Source of the DNA: Acanthamoeba sp. SK_2022b
Taxonomy: Eukaryota; Discosea; Longamoebia; Acanthamoebidae
Direction: 5' to 3'
DNA length: 32,717 bases
Assembly (NCBI GenBank): GCA_027943245.1
Contig: JANDJZ010000701.1
Coordinates: forward strand, 1-32,717
Every line of letters begins with the position of its first letter. Within the stretch, counting starts at the first letter, position 1. Position numbers and translations under genes: made by a program. A model generated the notes under the pieces. The model did no database searches and was not told the DNA's origin. It saw only the letters and a list, made by a program, of their open reading frames with translations. Positions 1 to 14,078 of this stretch are shown here, piece by piece.

Positions 1-28
1 CCTGTCTCGCTCGCTGCCCTAACACAAG

Positions 29-1112
29 ATGACCACAGAAATCAGCAAGAAGAGAAAGGTATGCCCAAGCTATCTTCGTCTTGGTCGGTGGTTGCGAGAT
101 CTTTGCTCGACCGTTTCGTCAATTGAATGCTTTAATTAATCGAATGGTTGTTCTCCTCCGCGGTAATAGTTTGTGAACGATGGAGTGTTCTACTCTGAGC
201 TGAACGAGTTCCTCGCTCGCGAGCTTGCTGAGGAGGGTTACTCGGGCGTCGAGGTCCGCGAGACCCCCGCTCGCATGGAGATCATCATCCGTGCCACCCG
301 CACCAAGGAGGTGCTCGGTGAGAAGGGCCGCAGGATCCGCGAGCTCACCTCGGTCGTCCAGAAGAGGTTCAACTTCCCCGAGAACAAGGTCGAGCTCTAC
401 GCCGAGCGTGTGGCCAACCGTGCCCTCTGCGCTGTGGCTCAGGCTGAGTCCCTCAAGTACAAGCTCCTCGGAGGTCTTGCCGTCAGGAGGTACCATCAAC
501 GCCCTCTCCGCAATCTTTTCTGTGTTGTTTCATTTGTCGCGAGCTATTCGTTTGGTTGCGAAACCATTTCATTTTTATCCATTCCCAAGGATTAAAACTT
601 CGTCTTGAATTACAGACCATGTGAGTTATATCTGAATCGTATGAGGGATACAATTGTTTTTCTTGCTTCAAAATCGACCTCTGTACACGGGACTAATACA
701 TTCTTTTTATCATCCTCGTAGGGCTTGCTATGGTGTGCTCAGGTTCATCATGGAGAACAAGGCTCTCGGTTGCGAGGTCACTGTGTCGGGTAAGCTGCGC
801 GCCCAGCGTGCCAAGTCCATGAAGTTCAGGGATGGCTACATGATCAAGGCCGGTCAGCCCACCAAGGACTTCATCGACGTCGCCGTGCGTCACGTCCTCC
901 TCCGTCAGGGCGTGCTCGGCGTGCGCGTCGCCATCATGCTCCCGTGGGACCCCACCGTGAGGGGCCACATTCCCAGGACTCTCCCCGATGTTGTCAAGAT
1001 CCACGAGCCCAAGGAGGAGGCCCACTACCCCATCCCCGATGGTGCCAAGGGTTACGGCGAGCAGATCAGCCAGCCTGCCAACGCCCCCGCCGTCGACGTG
1101 GCCGGCCACTAG
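29..1112 (+). CDS. RPS3: 40S ribosomal protein S3 (uS3), 3 exons
   Basis: Exons 29-58, 170-489 and 722-1112 encode 246 aa, close to the usual size of eukaryotic uS3 (about 243 aa). The protein sits at the mRNA entry side of the 40S subunit, where it contributes to mRNA binding and helicase activity. The N-terminal part holds a KH type 2 domain with the GxxG loop as GEKG (residues 60-63, context [12 protein letters not shown]). The C-terminal half has the family stretches [32 protein letters not shown] and [13 protein letters not shown]. The start is the first ATG, and exon 1 codes for only ten residues ([10 protein letters not shown]), a typical short first exon. Intron 2 (490-721) is long for this locus and carries no convincing snoRNA boxes. 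The kinase gene follows on the same strand after 438 bases. Identification is near certain; the splice sites follow from frame continuity. Confidence 0.97.
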
Positions 1113-1550
1113 ATGTACTTCCTCTAGAGACCATTTCCACTTCGATCCCCTTTTCCTCTCCTTTGCATCGATTAAAACCAAAAAACTTGAAACATCCAAT
1201 TTCTCTGGCAATCATCTGCCCCGCCCCATTTTCGCTTCCCAAATTGCGCCCCCGATTGCCCCATCCCATCGTGAGCCCTCCACCTGCTGCGATTTCCTTC
1301 ACCACGCTGTTCCACGTCGTCTTGCCACCCAGACCGCTTTCTCGATTATTGCGCCACGGTTCTCCGTTTTGACCTTGGATTACCAAAAGAGGTTCTCTAT
1401 TTCTAAGGCCGTAAGAGTTCGCTCACCCTTTGCACGAAAGAGATTTGACCTTAGAGAAGCGAATCAAAGGAAAGAGGGCGAGGGACAGTGTGAAGGGCAG
1501 AGCCGGCGAGGAACACGAGACGAGGCGCTCGTTGGGAGGTGGCGACGGAC
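1113..1550. other. Intergenic region between RPS3 and the kinase gene
   Basis: These 438 bases have open frames but no recognisable protein and no tRNA-like or snoRNA-like motif. They probably hold the RPS3 3' UTR (AT-richer near 1170-1200) and the promoter and 5' UTR of the kinase gene. Confidence 0.6.
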
Positions 1551-5980
<4,430 letters not shown>

Positions 5981-6232
5981 GAGAACCCCTCCCGCATGAC
6001 TCACTGCTTCTTTTGTTTTTGAATAGCTCCACCTCTCTTCTTCTCAAACCAACCGAGCGTGCCCGCACCACACCTCATACCCCCCTCTCAACCTCCACCA
6101 AACGATACTGTCAGTGCTGAAAAAGAAAGGGTTGCAGTGGAACAACCTCCTGGCTGACGTGGCTGGTGAAAACTGGAGGATGCATTGATCCCTTTTATTT
6201 CTTTATCCACAGAACTGTGAGAGCCCTTACGA

Positions 6233-6627
6233 TCACTTGTTGTCCGCAAAGAAGGCCGGGGCCTGCCGGTGGAGGGAGTGGAGTTGGTCATCTTCGGGCG
6301 TCCACGCATGCAGCTTCATGTGCTTAATCCCGTGCACCTGGTCCTGTACCGTGTGTGTGTGTGTGTCTTAGTAACATGAAGTAACGATGAACAGCATTCA
6401 TCCAACTTTGTGGTTGAACGATCACTCTGCACCTTGACAATGTCCCATATCAGGCTGTCCCGGTCCTCCACCTTGGTGAGCCCCCGGAACTGGGGGCTGA
6501 CGACGGTCAATATGAGGCGTCTGTCTTCTTCTGCCCCCTCGCTTTCCACCGACACCCGCTCCGCCTTCAGCTTCTCGGTCAGCAGCGTCCTCAGCTGCTC
6601 TCGCCTCTCCTTCTCCAGGCCGGCCAT
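6233..6627 (-). CDS. BolA-like family protein, 2 exons
   Basis: The minus-strand exons 6433-6627 and 6233-6343 join in frame to give 101 aa; the donor follows codon AAG and the acceptor is TACAG. The order of elements fits the BolA fold: an N-terminal helix, a strand ending LTVVSPQFRGL (BolA proteins have a vvS..F.G motif here), a helix, and then QVHGIKHMKLHAWTPEDD, matching the C-terminal (V/I)HAL...L...TP.E strand and turn. BolA proteins usually work with monothiol glutaredoxins in Fe-S cluster trafficking. Unusually, the RHR segment that normally follows F.G is replaced by EDRDS, so cluster-ligand chemistry may differ. No organelle-targeting extension is obvious. The gene is convergent with the kinase gene. 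The family call comes from motif order only. Confidence 0.6.
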
Positions 6628-6939
6628 GTGTTTCTATCTCCCCTGCAAGTCGGTGTCGGTCGTGTGTGCGTGAAGGGAGCAGTTAGAGCGAAGCCATCAG
6701 TCGAGAGGTAGGTCAAGGAGCAGTCTCGTGGGCGATGGCGCGCTGGTGCGTGACCAGCGCCACTCATCTGTCGGAAAACTCGGCGCCACTTCCTTGGCTG
6801 ACAGACGTTGACTGGCAACCTGCACACGCCACTACAGGCGCCTTTACGGCTCATTACACTCGCGCAACCAAGCACGCACATTGAATAGAGGCCTCATCTT
6901 AAGACTTGATTGTCTCCACATCCTCCTCCACTTCCCACA
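6628..6939. promoter_or_regulatory. Divergent intergenic region, BolA-like / small secreted protein
   Basis: About 312 bases separate the two divergent start codons. No gene or RNA is recognisable. It presumably holds both promoters, but no clear TATA or repeat element stands out. Confidence 0.4.
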
Positions 6940-7343
6940 ATGCGACCGCATATGCTTGCGTGGGCTATGGTGATCGTGGCAACCGCCGCCTTGTGGCCGC
7001 CGGTCGACGCCCAGAACGTGACCGTCACTACACCTTCCAACAACACGGTCGTGGTGCAGGCCTCGCCCTCTCCGTCGGCCTCACCATCTCCTTCTGCATC
7101 GCCGTCGGCCTCGCCCAGTTCCGGTGTGTCCGTCGTGGTGGCGGTGACCGTGGCTGCCACACCCACCGCCTCGACAGCCTTTGCGAAACAGGTGCTGCCT
7201 TCATGTCGCCCATGGCGCCCACATGTGCTGACGTTTACTACAATGCCCATGTGGGGCAGGTGAGCGTGACTGTGCAGAACACGTCGCCGGCGTCGGCCCT
7301 CAGACCGCCGTTGCGCGTGCTGCTTGAGGCCATGGGCCAGTGA
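6940..7343 (+). CDS. Small secreted Ser/Pro-rich protein (putative), 2 exons
   Basis: The exons 6940-7191 and 7260-7343 join across a canonical GT...CAG intron and give 111 aa. The N-terminus (MRPHMLAWAMVIVATAALW...VDAQ) is a good signal peptide with cleavage likely after VDA. The mature chain starts with Thr/Asn-rich sequence containing N-glycosylation sequons (NVT, NNT). A Ser-Pro-Ala repeat follows (units SPSPSA, SPSA; about residues 44-62), then a hydrophobic Val/Ala stretch, and exon 2 adds VSVTVQNTSPASA. It resembles cell-surface or wall-type mucin-like proteins. No family is recognised. An unspliced reading stops at 7263, and the intron is inferred only from its splice sites and the resumed frame. 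Confidence 0.45.
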
Positions 7344-7541
7344 TGTCAACGAGCTGCACAACCGCCACTCTAGGCGGTGGGGATTGGCGGGCAGGAGGCA
7401 GTTGGGAGGCGTCCCATAGGCCGACGCGAAGAAGGCGTCAACAATTCTTAGGGCGGGTGCTGGGCAGTAAGAACACGCAACCAAAAAGAAATAAAAGAAA
7501 AAGAAAAAGCGAAGTGCCACTCACAAAACGAAAGCGAGAGA

Positions 7542-9148
7542 ATGAGTGGAGCCAAGGCTCGCGCCAAGGAGGGCCTTGGCAAGGACCTCTATGCTGTAAT
7601 TTCCCTCCCTCCACCTTCAATCTTTTGGATGTGACACTGCAATAACGATAGTCGCATTTCGATCTTTAGGTATAAACTGGCTTGATCGTTATTGCTTATT
7701 TCCTTTTTCGATTTATTTGTTTAGCAAATAGTGGCCCAGAACAGTGAGTGTGGAGGCTTTTCGACACTGCTGGCCGACCTCCTGCACGAGCAGCCCCTCG
7801 ACAAAAAGAGTGACCTCCTCGCGCCTTCCTATGCCCCCTACCGTACGTCCGTTGGATTTTTCCTGCACCTTAATGTCATGGGAATGAGTATTTTATTTAT
7901 TTATTGATTTATTTATTTTATACTTACATTATCATTGTTTTTTGCATCTGGCGTGCAGGGCAGGGGTTGGCTCAGAAGCTCGTCGAGGGACCCAAGCTCA
8001 AGGCCTCTGCTGGCCACCGCTTCTCTGCTCTCGTTCAGGTCAACAGCACATCGCACACGCGTGCACACAACCGCACAACACATACCTGACTGTGTGTGTG
8101 TGCGCGTGTGCGAACATGTACATGTGTATGTGTGTATTGTGTGTGTAGCCGTGCGAGGAATGGGAAGAGACGCTGATGCTGGCGGTCCACTCCAAGACCG
8201 GCATGCTCCTCAACCCGGGCCCGGCCTACGCCGTCGACGCCTCCGACACGGCCGTCATCGTGTGCGCCCGCGACAAGGTGGCCGGCGCCGTCAAGGACAT
8301 CGAAAAGGGCATCACCCTGCCCATCAGCTCCAGAGGTATGTGCTGCGTCTCTTCTCGAGCCTTGTTGCCGTGTCATGTCATATCATGTCAGGTCGTGTGG
8401 GTCGCGTAAAATGACGTGTAGCGGCGGGGGCGGGACAGACGAGCCGGGGGCGGGGAGGCTGGGCAGCTCGAGCTACGGCTTCCACTCGCTGGCGGCGCCC
8501 GCGGCCCTGCGCGACGCCCACATCAACAGCTTCAACGACGTGTGCCCCGGTACTCCTCTACTCATTTTTAATCGTTTTTTCAATTAATATCATTTAAATT
8601 AATATTTAAAATCAGAATAAATGTTTGTTGCTTACATCAGCCACGCGTGCCATGCGTGTCGTGTGTCAGATGGGGGACACGTGCTGATCGGAGGCAATCT
8701 GGCGGTGTGCGGCATCCTGCCCCAGCTCATCACGAACCTTCGCCGCGACTACTTTCCCTGCGTATGTGCATCGCACATCGCACATCGCACATACACATAT
8801 GGAACACGCGCCCCTCACCACAGTATGCGTGTGTTCTTTCCATGTGTCGTGTCGTGTCGTGTGCGATGCGTGCAGCGCAAGATAGTGCTCATGGAACCGA
8901 CCGAGCCGACCGAGGACGTGTGGCAGCGCATCGCGGCGTTCCCCGACGTCCACGTCCTCCTCGTGCGCCACACGCCTCTCTCGCGCGCGTCGTGTCGTGA
9001 ACGCGTGTCGTTTTCTCAAACAGGTGCGTGCGTGCGTGCGTGCGCAGGGCAACACGATGGATGTGGCCGATCTGCGCAGGGCCGGCGCGGAGCGGGCGCA
9101 CTCCATCATCCTCCTCTCGCCCTGGAACGAAGAACACAAGTACAGGAC

Positions 9149-9200
<52 letters not shown>

Positions 9201-11643
9201 GGCGACATGCGCGAGACTCAAGTTTGGCGCGTGTGTGCGGTGGGACAGGAAGGGCAAGAAGAGCAAGAAGGGGGGCGGGGCGGGGGTGGCCCCGTACACG
9301 TCGGTCATGCGGGTCCACCAGCTCCTCAAGGAGGAGCTCCGATCGACCGTGCGCACGCTCATCTGCATCGGCAAAAATCACAAAGGCACGCCACGCACGC
9401 ACATTCCTTACATGCCACACGCGCGGGAGGGTTAAGGGAGCTGCTGACGTGGCGCACGCGCACAGGCTCGCTGACGTCGGCCCAGCTGGAGCACCAGACC
9501 ATCAACAGCCCGCTCCATGCCTCCTCCCTCATGATCGCCTACGACCTCTTCGACTATTGGATCGCCAAGGCACGCACACGTCACGCACACGTCACGCGCG
9601 TGTCGCGACTGACAGCGCGCGTCGCTCGCGTGGGGGGGGGGTTGGTGGTTGCAGGCGTTCTCGACCAAGAAGGGCGCGCTGGGGGAGGTGGCCGAGCAGC
9701 TGATTCGGGGCGTGGTCCAGTCGGTCCCGGCGGCCCACCTCCAGGCCCTCGTCAACGCCCCGACCTCGTCGTCGTCGTCACCGCCCCTGTCGCCGTCGTC
9801 CGACTCCAGCGGGGGCGCCCCCAAGCCGCTCGCCTTTGGCGAGCTCATCCGCTGGGCCGGCTCCAAGGGCTTCCTGCCCCTCGGCTACTACTACTGGAGC
9901 GGCTCCGTACGTGTCCACCCGTGTCGCGCGCGCGTATGTGCGATGAAATGGGGGGGGGGGAAAGAGGGCTGATGACGCGTGTGCGTGTCTTTATTTAGGA
10001 GGAGGGGAGCTACGTGCACACGCACCCGGGGCGCGAGTGCGTGGTGGCGAGCAGCGACAGCGTGATCCTGCTGTGGCCCCGCGGCGAGACGCCGGCGTCG
10101 CTGGCCCTCCCGTCGCTCGCGGGCGATGCCGACGCCGACGAGCGCGCGCGCGCCGACACCTCGTTCGACATGGTACGACGATACACGCGCGCGCGGGACA
10201 CGAACTGACACGCGCGCGCGCGACCAGGACTACATTTCGTTGCCAAAGGCCGGCGGCGACGCACACGCACACACGCCGGCGCCGGCGCCTCCGTCGACGA
10301 GAAGCAGCGGTCCGCCGCCCCCGCTCTCGTTGCCGCCTTCGCTGGTGCCGCCGCCCGCCCTCGCAGTCGCCGACGGACCTCCCCTCCCGCCCCCTCGCGA
10401 CGATGACGATGACGCCGGCGGCGGCGGCGACGACGACGCTAGCCCGCGACTGCCGCCGCCTCCGGAGGCAGCCGCGCCGTCCCCGCGCGGCTTGTCGCCG
10501 CGGTCGCCCCCCTCGACGTCGCCCCGCGTCGCTGTCCCGCCCCGCCCCGCCTCCTCGCCTCGCTCTCCGCCGTCGCCATCGCCGTCGCCGTCGTCGTCCA
10601 CGGGCCCGGTGGTCGTGTCCCCGCGCTCGCCTCCGCCGGCCGCCACGGCGTCGCCACCGGTCGTGTCCCCGCGCTCGCCTCCGCCGCCTGCCGTGTCCCC
10701 GCGCCCTCCGCCGCCTGCCGTGTCCCCGCGATCGCCTCCGCCGGCCGCGCCCCCTCGCGACCCGATTCCGACCGCCGCCGCGCCGGCCGCGCCGTCGTCG
10801 GTGTCCGGACTGCAGAGGCCGCCCGCGCTCCAGCTGCCGCCCGCGCTGGCCCCGCCGCCGGCGCTGCGCCCGCCCGCCGTGTCTGCCGTGCCCCCCGTGT
10901 CCACATCGACCACCAGCACGTCGCGCGCGCCGGTCTGTCCGAGGAGGGAGGAGGCGGCGGCGATACCGGCCTTTGCCACGGTGCGGCGGCCGACGAGCAA
11001 CAAGAACCGCCGCCCGCTGACGTCGCTCCACCGCACCGTCTCCTCGTCCACGCTCACACGCCTCCAGCAGCAGCAGCGGGAGGAGGACAGCGGCCAGGCG
11101 ACAGCACAGCGACCTGCGACGACGACAGAGACGGCGGCGACGCCGAAGCCAGCATCGCCACGCGTGTCGCCACCGCCTGCTGCCGCCGCCGCCGCGACGA
11201 CGACGACGTCGCCGCCACCGGCGTTCAAGCCGCCGCCTCGGTTCACTCCCGCGCCGCCGGCGGCCGTGGCCAAGGGCACCCTCGCCCGGCCGGCGCCGGC
11301 GTCGCCCGGGCTCGTGCCGCCGCCCGCGCTCTCCCTCCCGCCGGCCCTCGTGCCGCCGCCCGCGCTCTCCCTCCCGCCGTCGTCATCGTCGTCGTCGTCT
11401 ACCACTTCCCCCTCCTCGACCACAACCCCGTCGCCGCCGTCTGCGGCGGCGGCCGCCATGGCCTTCAACCCGAACGCGTCGTGGATGACGCTGGGCACCA
11501 ACCCCTACCCGTCCCTGCGCGGAGCCACCGCCATCCCCGGGGGCCCGCTCCCCGCCCGCTCCAATCCACCACCTCCCTCCCTCTCCACTCCGCCACCGCC
11601 CTCCCTCTCCACTCCCCCGCCGCCCTCGCTGCACACCCCGTGA
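7542..11643 (+). CDS. BK/Slo-channel-like RCK gating-ring protein lacking the pore, with long Pro-rich tail
   Basis: I infer 13 exons: 7542-7595, 7725-7842, 7959-8038, 8149-8335, 8439-8549, 8670-8761, 8876-8962, 9048-9139, about 9216-9385, 9466-9569, 9655-9906, 9999-10172 and 10228-11643 (978 aa). The start KDLYAQIVAQNSECGGFSTL matches the late RCK1 region of BK channels (KLGFIAQSCLAQGLSTML). EEWEETLMLAVHSKTGMLLN and the following ASDTAVIV match the end of RCK1. GGHVLIGGNLAVCGILP and GNTMDVADLRRAGAERAHS match RCK2 (GH...G, PG...ADL..). The membrane segments, the pore and the first half of RCK1 are absent, and upstream sequence belongs to other genes. Residues from about 508 form a 471-aa Pro/Ser/Thr/Ala tail with SPRSPPP units, polyproline runs and acidic patches. 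Two introns (9386-9465, 9570-9654) appear to be GC-AG. It may be a regulator or a truncated channel gene. Confidence 0.75.
9150..9199. repeat. Intronic CA microsatellite
   Basis: About 24 CA units lie in the intron at 9140-9215 of the RCK gene, directly after the RCK2 Rossmann strand exon. Confidence 0.95.
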
Positions 11644-11790
11644 CCACGCCTAGACGTTTGATTTTTGATTGGTTTAATTTTACATGTTATTTTACCTGTT
11701 ATTCCAAGATATCACGCAAACCAGTATAAAGCGCACCAGCCAGAGCAAGAAAGTGAGCTTCATTCTGACAAGGTTCGTCTTTTTCTTTCG

Positions 11791-13890
11791 TTACAGAGAA
11801 GGGAAGGCACCCCCTTTGAACGTAGTGTCCGTCGCTCCAAAGAGCTGATTTGTGTGGACTTCGAGAGTGAGGCCGTGTATCTGCTTCACGTGGTCCTCGC
11901 AGCAGCTTCCCCAACCAGCTTGAGCAAAAGAAACAGAGATGGCGTGTTCATGGGCTGGATCATAGCTGACCTCCCGCTTGAACCACTTTCCGCCTGTCAC
12001 CGGGTCCGAATGAAGGAGCTGTGATTGGCCGTGAGGGTGGAGGCGGTAGTCGGCACGGAAGGTGCCGCCCTTCTCCGTGTATTCGCCGCGTACGGTGACA
12101 TCGACGTGAAGCACATTCGCAAGGCCCGCCGTGAAGACGTCGGGGTGTTCACGGGCCAAGTAGTATGTTATCGACGTTGCTCCATTGCCCACAGCCCTCC
12201 ATGAGAGACCATCAACCTGTGTGGCGGGTATTGCAGCAGATGTGTTTGGTGAGCACATGAAAGGCCCGACAGTCTTGCAACGTCTGAGCGCATACCGTGC
12301 GGGTGAAGACATCTCCAGCTTCCTTGGCCTTCTCCGCTAGAAGAGCGTTGAAGCGAACCTGGGCTACTTGCTGCGCCAAACCATGCTGCCTTCGCAGGTC
12401 GGACACAAGGTCGTCGCGCAGGCGGGCGAGCTGGGGATGATCACGCGAGGCGACGGTGGCTTGATCAAACTGACTGACGGCCTCGACGATGACCGGGTTG
12501 AGGTACTTGTTGACTTCCGCGCCATCGCTGATGTTTTTAGGCATGGCGGATGCAGCGTTCTCGACGAGTTTGATGCCGTTCAATCGGGCGTCGACGATGG
12601 CCTTGTAGAGGTCGTGCTTCTTCTTTTCGATGCGGGCGGTCACCTTGGCCTGCGCATTGACCAGGATGGCCGACAGCTCCTCCTTCCACACGCCGAAGCT
12701 TTCGCAGTCCTTGAATTTGGCCATGCCGGCAAAGGCGGCGACCTTCTCCTTGCGCATCTGGTCCATCTGGTCGTCCACCATGGCGAACGGTGTTTCGAGC
12801 AGGGGCTGTGCGCTGGCCTCAAACTCGGCAACGAGTTGGGCGATGATCATTTGCGCTTGGTGGCGCATGAGGATCTCGTAGAGGCTGAGGAAGCTGATGG
12901 TGTGGGACTGCGAATTGAGCTGCTCAACGCTGGATCGGTAGAGCGCCAGCGCTTCTGTTCCAGTTCGACCGCTGCCCTGCTTGGCCGACCTTTGCACTTG
13001 CTCCACGAGCTGGCCCACGGCCATCCAGTACTCGGACAGCTGCTCTGGATGGAACTCGGAGTCGGTCAGGTGCTGGTGGGCGATCTCCCGGGAGTAGTCG
13101 GGCACGACGAGGAGATGCATATTGGAGCCAAACACTTGGACTAGCAAGCGGCGGATGTCGTCCATGCCGTCCTTGTGAACCTTGAGCTCCAGCTTGTGTC
13201 TGAGGAACTGCTCCGGGGTGCAGGGCTTCTTCTTGATCTCGAGCGGTCGATTCGTTCGCATGAAGAAGGTGACGCCTGGGACTTGACCCTTGCTCCGCAG
13301 GCCTACCGCCAGCTGGTTCTGCACAGCCTCAGCGAAGAGGCTGGCGTGATTCCAGGTCGAGCGAGAGATGACACCATTCACCATGAAGACGTGGTGTGAC
13401 GTGGCCGTCGCGGCCATGGTCTGGTAGCTGTAGTCTAGTGCGAGCGAGTCGATGTTGGAGCCCTGGACGTCGTGCACGATGGTCGGCAAGCGATCTTTGG
13501 CCGAATCGGCAGGCGTCCTCGGACACACCAGAAACCCAGCAGTGGTGCCTTCCATCGAACTGGCGATGTGCGAACGACACTCCCCGCCCAGATACTTGCT
13601 CGTGGCGCTTATCAGTGACGACTTGCCGTCTCCGAAGTCGCCCGTGATGGTCATGTGGGCGCTCATCTCGTTGCCCCCTTCAAGCAGCAGCTCTTCACCT
13701 GAAGGGTGCAGGACAAATAGCTCTTCTTTGCTCATGAGCACTCGCGCCTGATTGTGCACGTGTGAGCGTGCGTGAGTATGGGTGAAACACTTTTGACGAG
13801 CGGGGGAGTTACCTGCTCTTGGGCCAGTGAGAGTCCTGCTACTGCAAGAAAGAAGACAAAAACTTGCAAACGCCTGGAGCTGTTGCTCAT
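11791..13890 (-). CDS. Secreted guanylate-binding-protein-like (GB1/RHD3-type) GTPase with unknown C-terminal domain
   Basis: The exons 13813-13890, 12296-13747 and 11791-12216 give 651 aa. Exon 1 encodes a signal peptide (RRLQVFVFFLAVAGLSLAQEQ), so the protein should enter the secretory pathway, which is unusual for a GBP-like GTPase. Residues 59-71 (TITGDFGDGKSSL) form the P-loop GxxxxGKSS. Thr94/95 in MEGTTAGF fits switch I, and HDVQG (118-122) is the DxxG motif. FFMRTNRPLE (187-196) occupies the RD-motif position, but the Asp is missing. Residues 217-225 (HKDGMDDIR) recur in the divergent neighbour. A helical stalk covers about 250-500. Exon 3 adds 141 aa of probable beta structure that I do not recognise (VDGLSWRAVGNGAT...). 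The family is established as membrane-remodelling immune GTPases; action on phagosomal bacteria is inference. Confidence 0.75.
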
Positions 13891-14078
13891 GGTGCGGGCC
13901 TGGAGTTGTTGGGAGATACACGCACTGCTCCTGGGGCTGCACCTTTTATTCATTAGGGAAGCCGTATCGGAGTTAAAATTCACCACTTCCCCCGAAACGT
14001 TGCCCACGTGAATATTAACTCCGAATTGTGGGTACCTGACGGTTTGCCTTTGGGGCGCTTGTCTTCCAACCCGGCACC
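13891..14078. promoter_or_regulatory. Shared divergent promoter of the GBP-like and lysozyme-fusion genes
   Basis: Only 188 bases separate the two start codons. The region is AT-richer than its surroundings and carries a 17-bp inverted repeat near its centre. On the minus strand, an AATAAAAG element (plus positions about 13943-13952) lies about 55 bases upstream of the GBP-like start and could act as a TATA-like box. The compact spacing suggests both genes are controlled together. Confidence 0.6.
13967..14024. repeat. 17-bp near-perfect inverted repeat in the divergent promoter
   Basis: The left arm TCGGAGTTAAAATTCAC (13967-13983) and the right arm GTGAATATTAACTCCGA (14008-14024) are reverse complements at 16 of 17 positions. 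A 24-base spacer separates them. The symmetry centre (about 13995.5) lies 105 bases from the GBP-like start codon and 83 bases from the other. It could bind a dimeric regulator serving both genes. Confidence 0.85.

Noticed and set aside
490..721. Possible snoRNA in RPS3 intron 2
   Set aside because: The intron is long and animal RPS3 introns do host snoRNAs, but no matching pair of C and D boxes or H/ACA layout was found.
9216..9385. Alternative frame of the RCK exon starting at the GCAG acceptor near 9200
   Set aside because: It would give an Arg/Ser-rich translation; the GAG acceptor at 9215 keeps the sequence VMRVHQLLKEELRSTVRTLI in frame.
10230..11501. 423-residue minus-strand frame opposite the proline-rich tail
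   Set aside because: It is a Gly/Ala-rich shadow produced by the repetitive GC-rich exon; the plus frame joins in phase to the RCK exons.
12368..13144. 258-residue plus-strand frame inside the GBP-like gene
   Set aside because: It is antisense to the conserved GTPase coding sequence and has no recognisable domain.
13891..14078. Inverted repeat considered as the terminal repeat of a small transposon
   Set aside because: The arms are only 24 bases apart, there is no target-site duplication, and the position between two start codons fits a regulatory site better.
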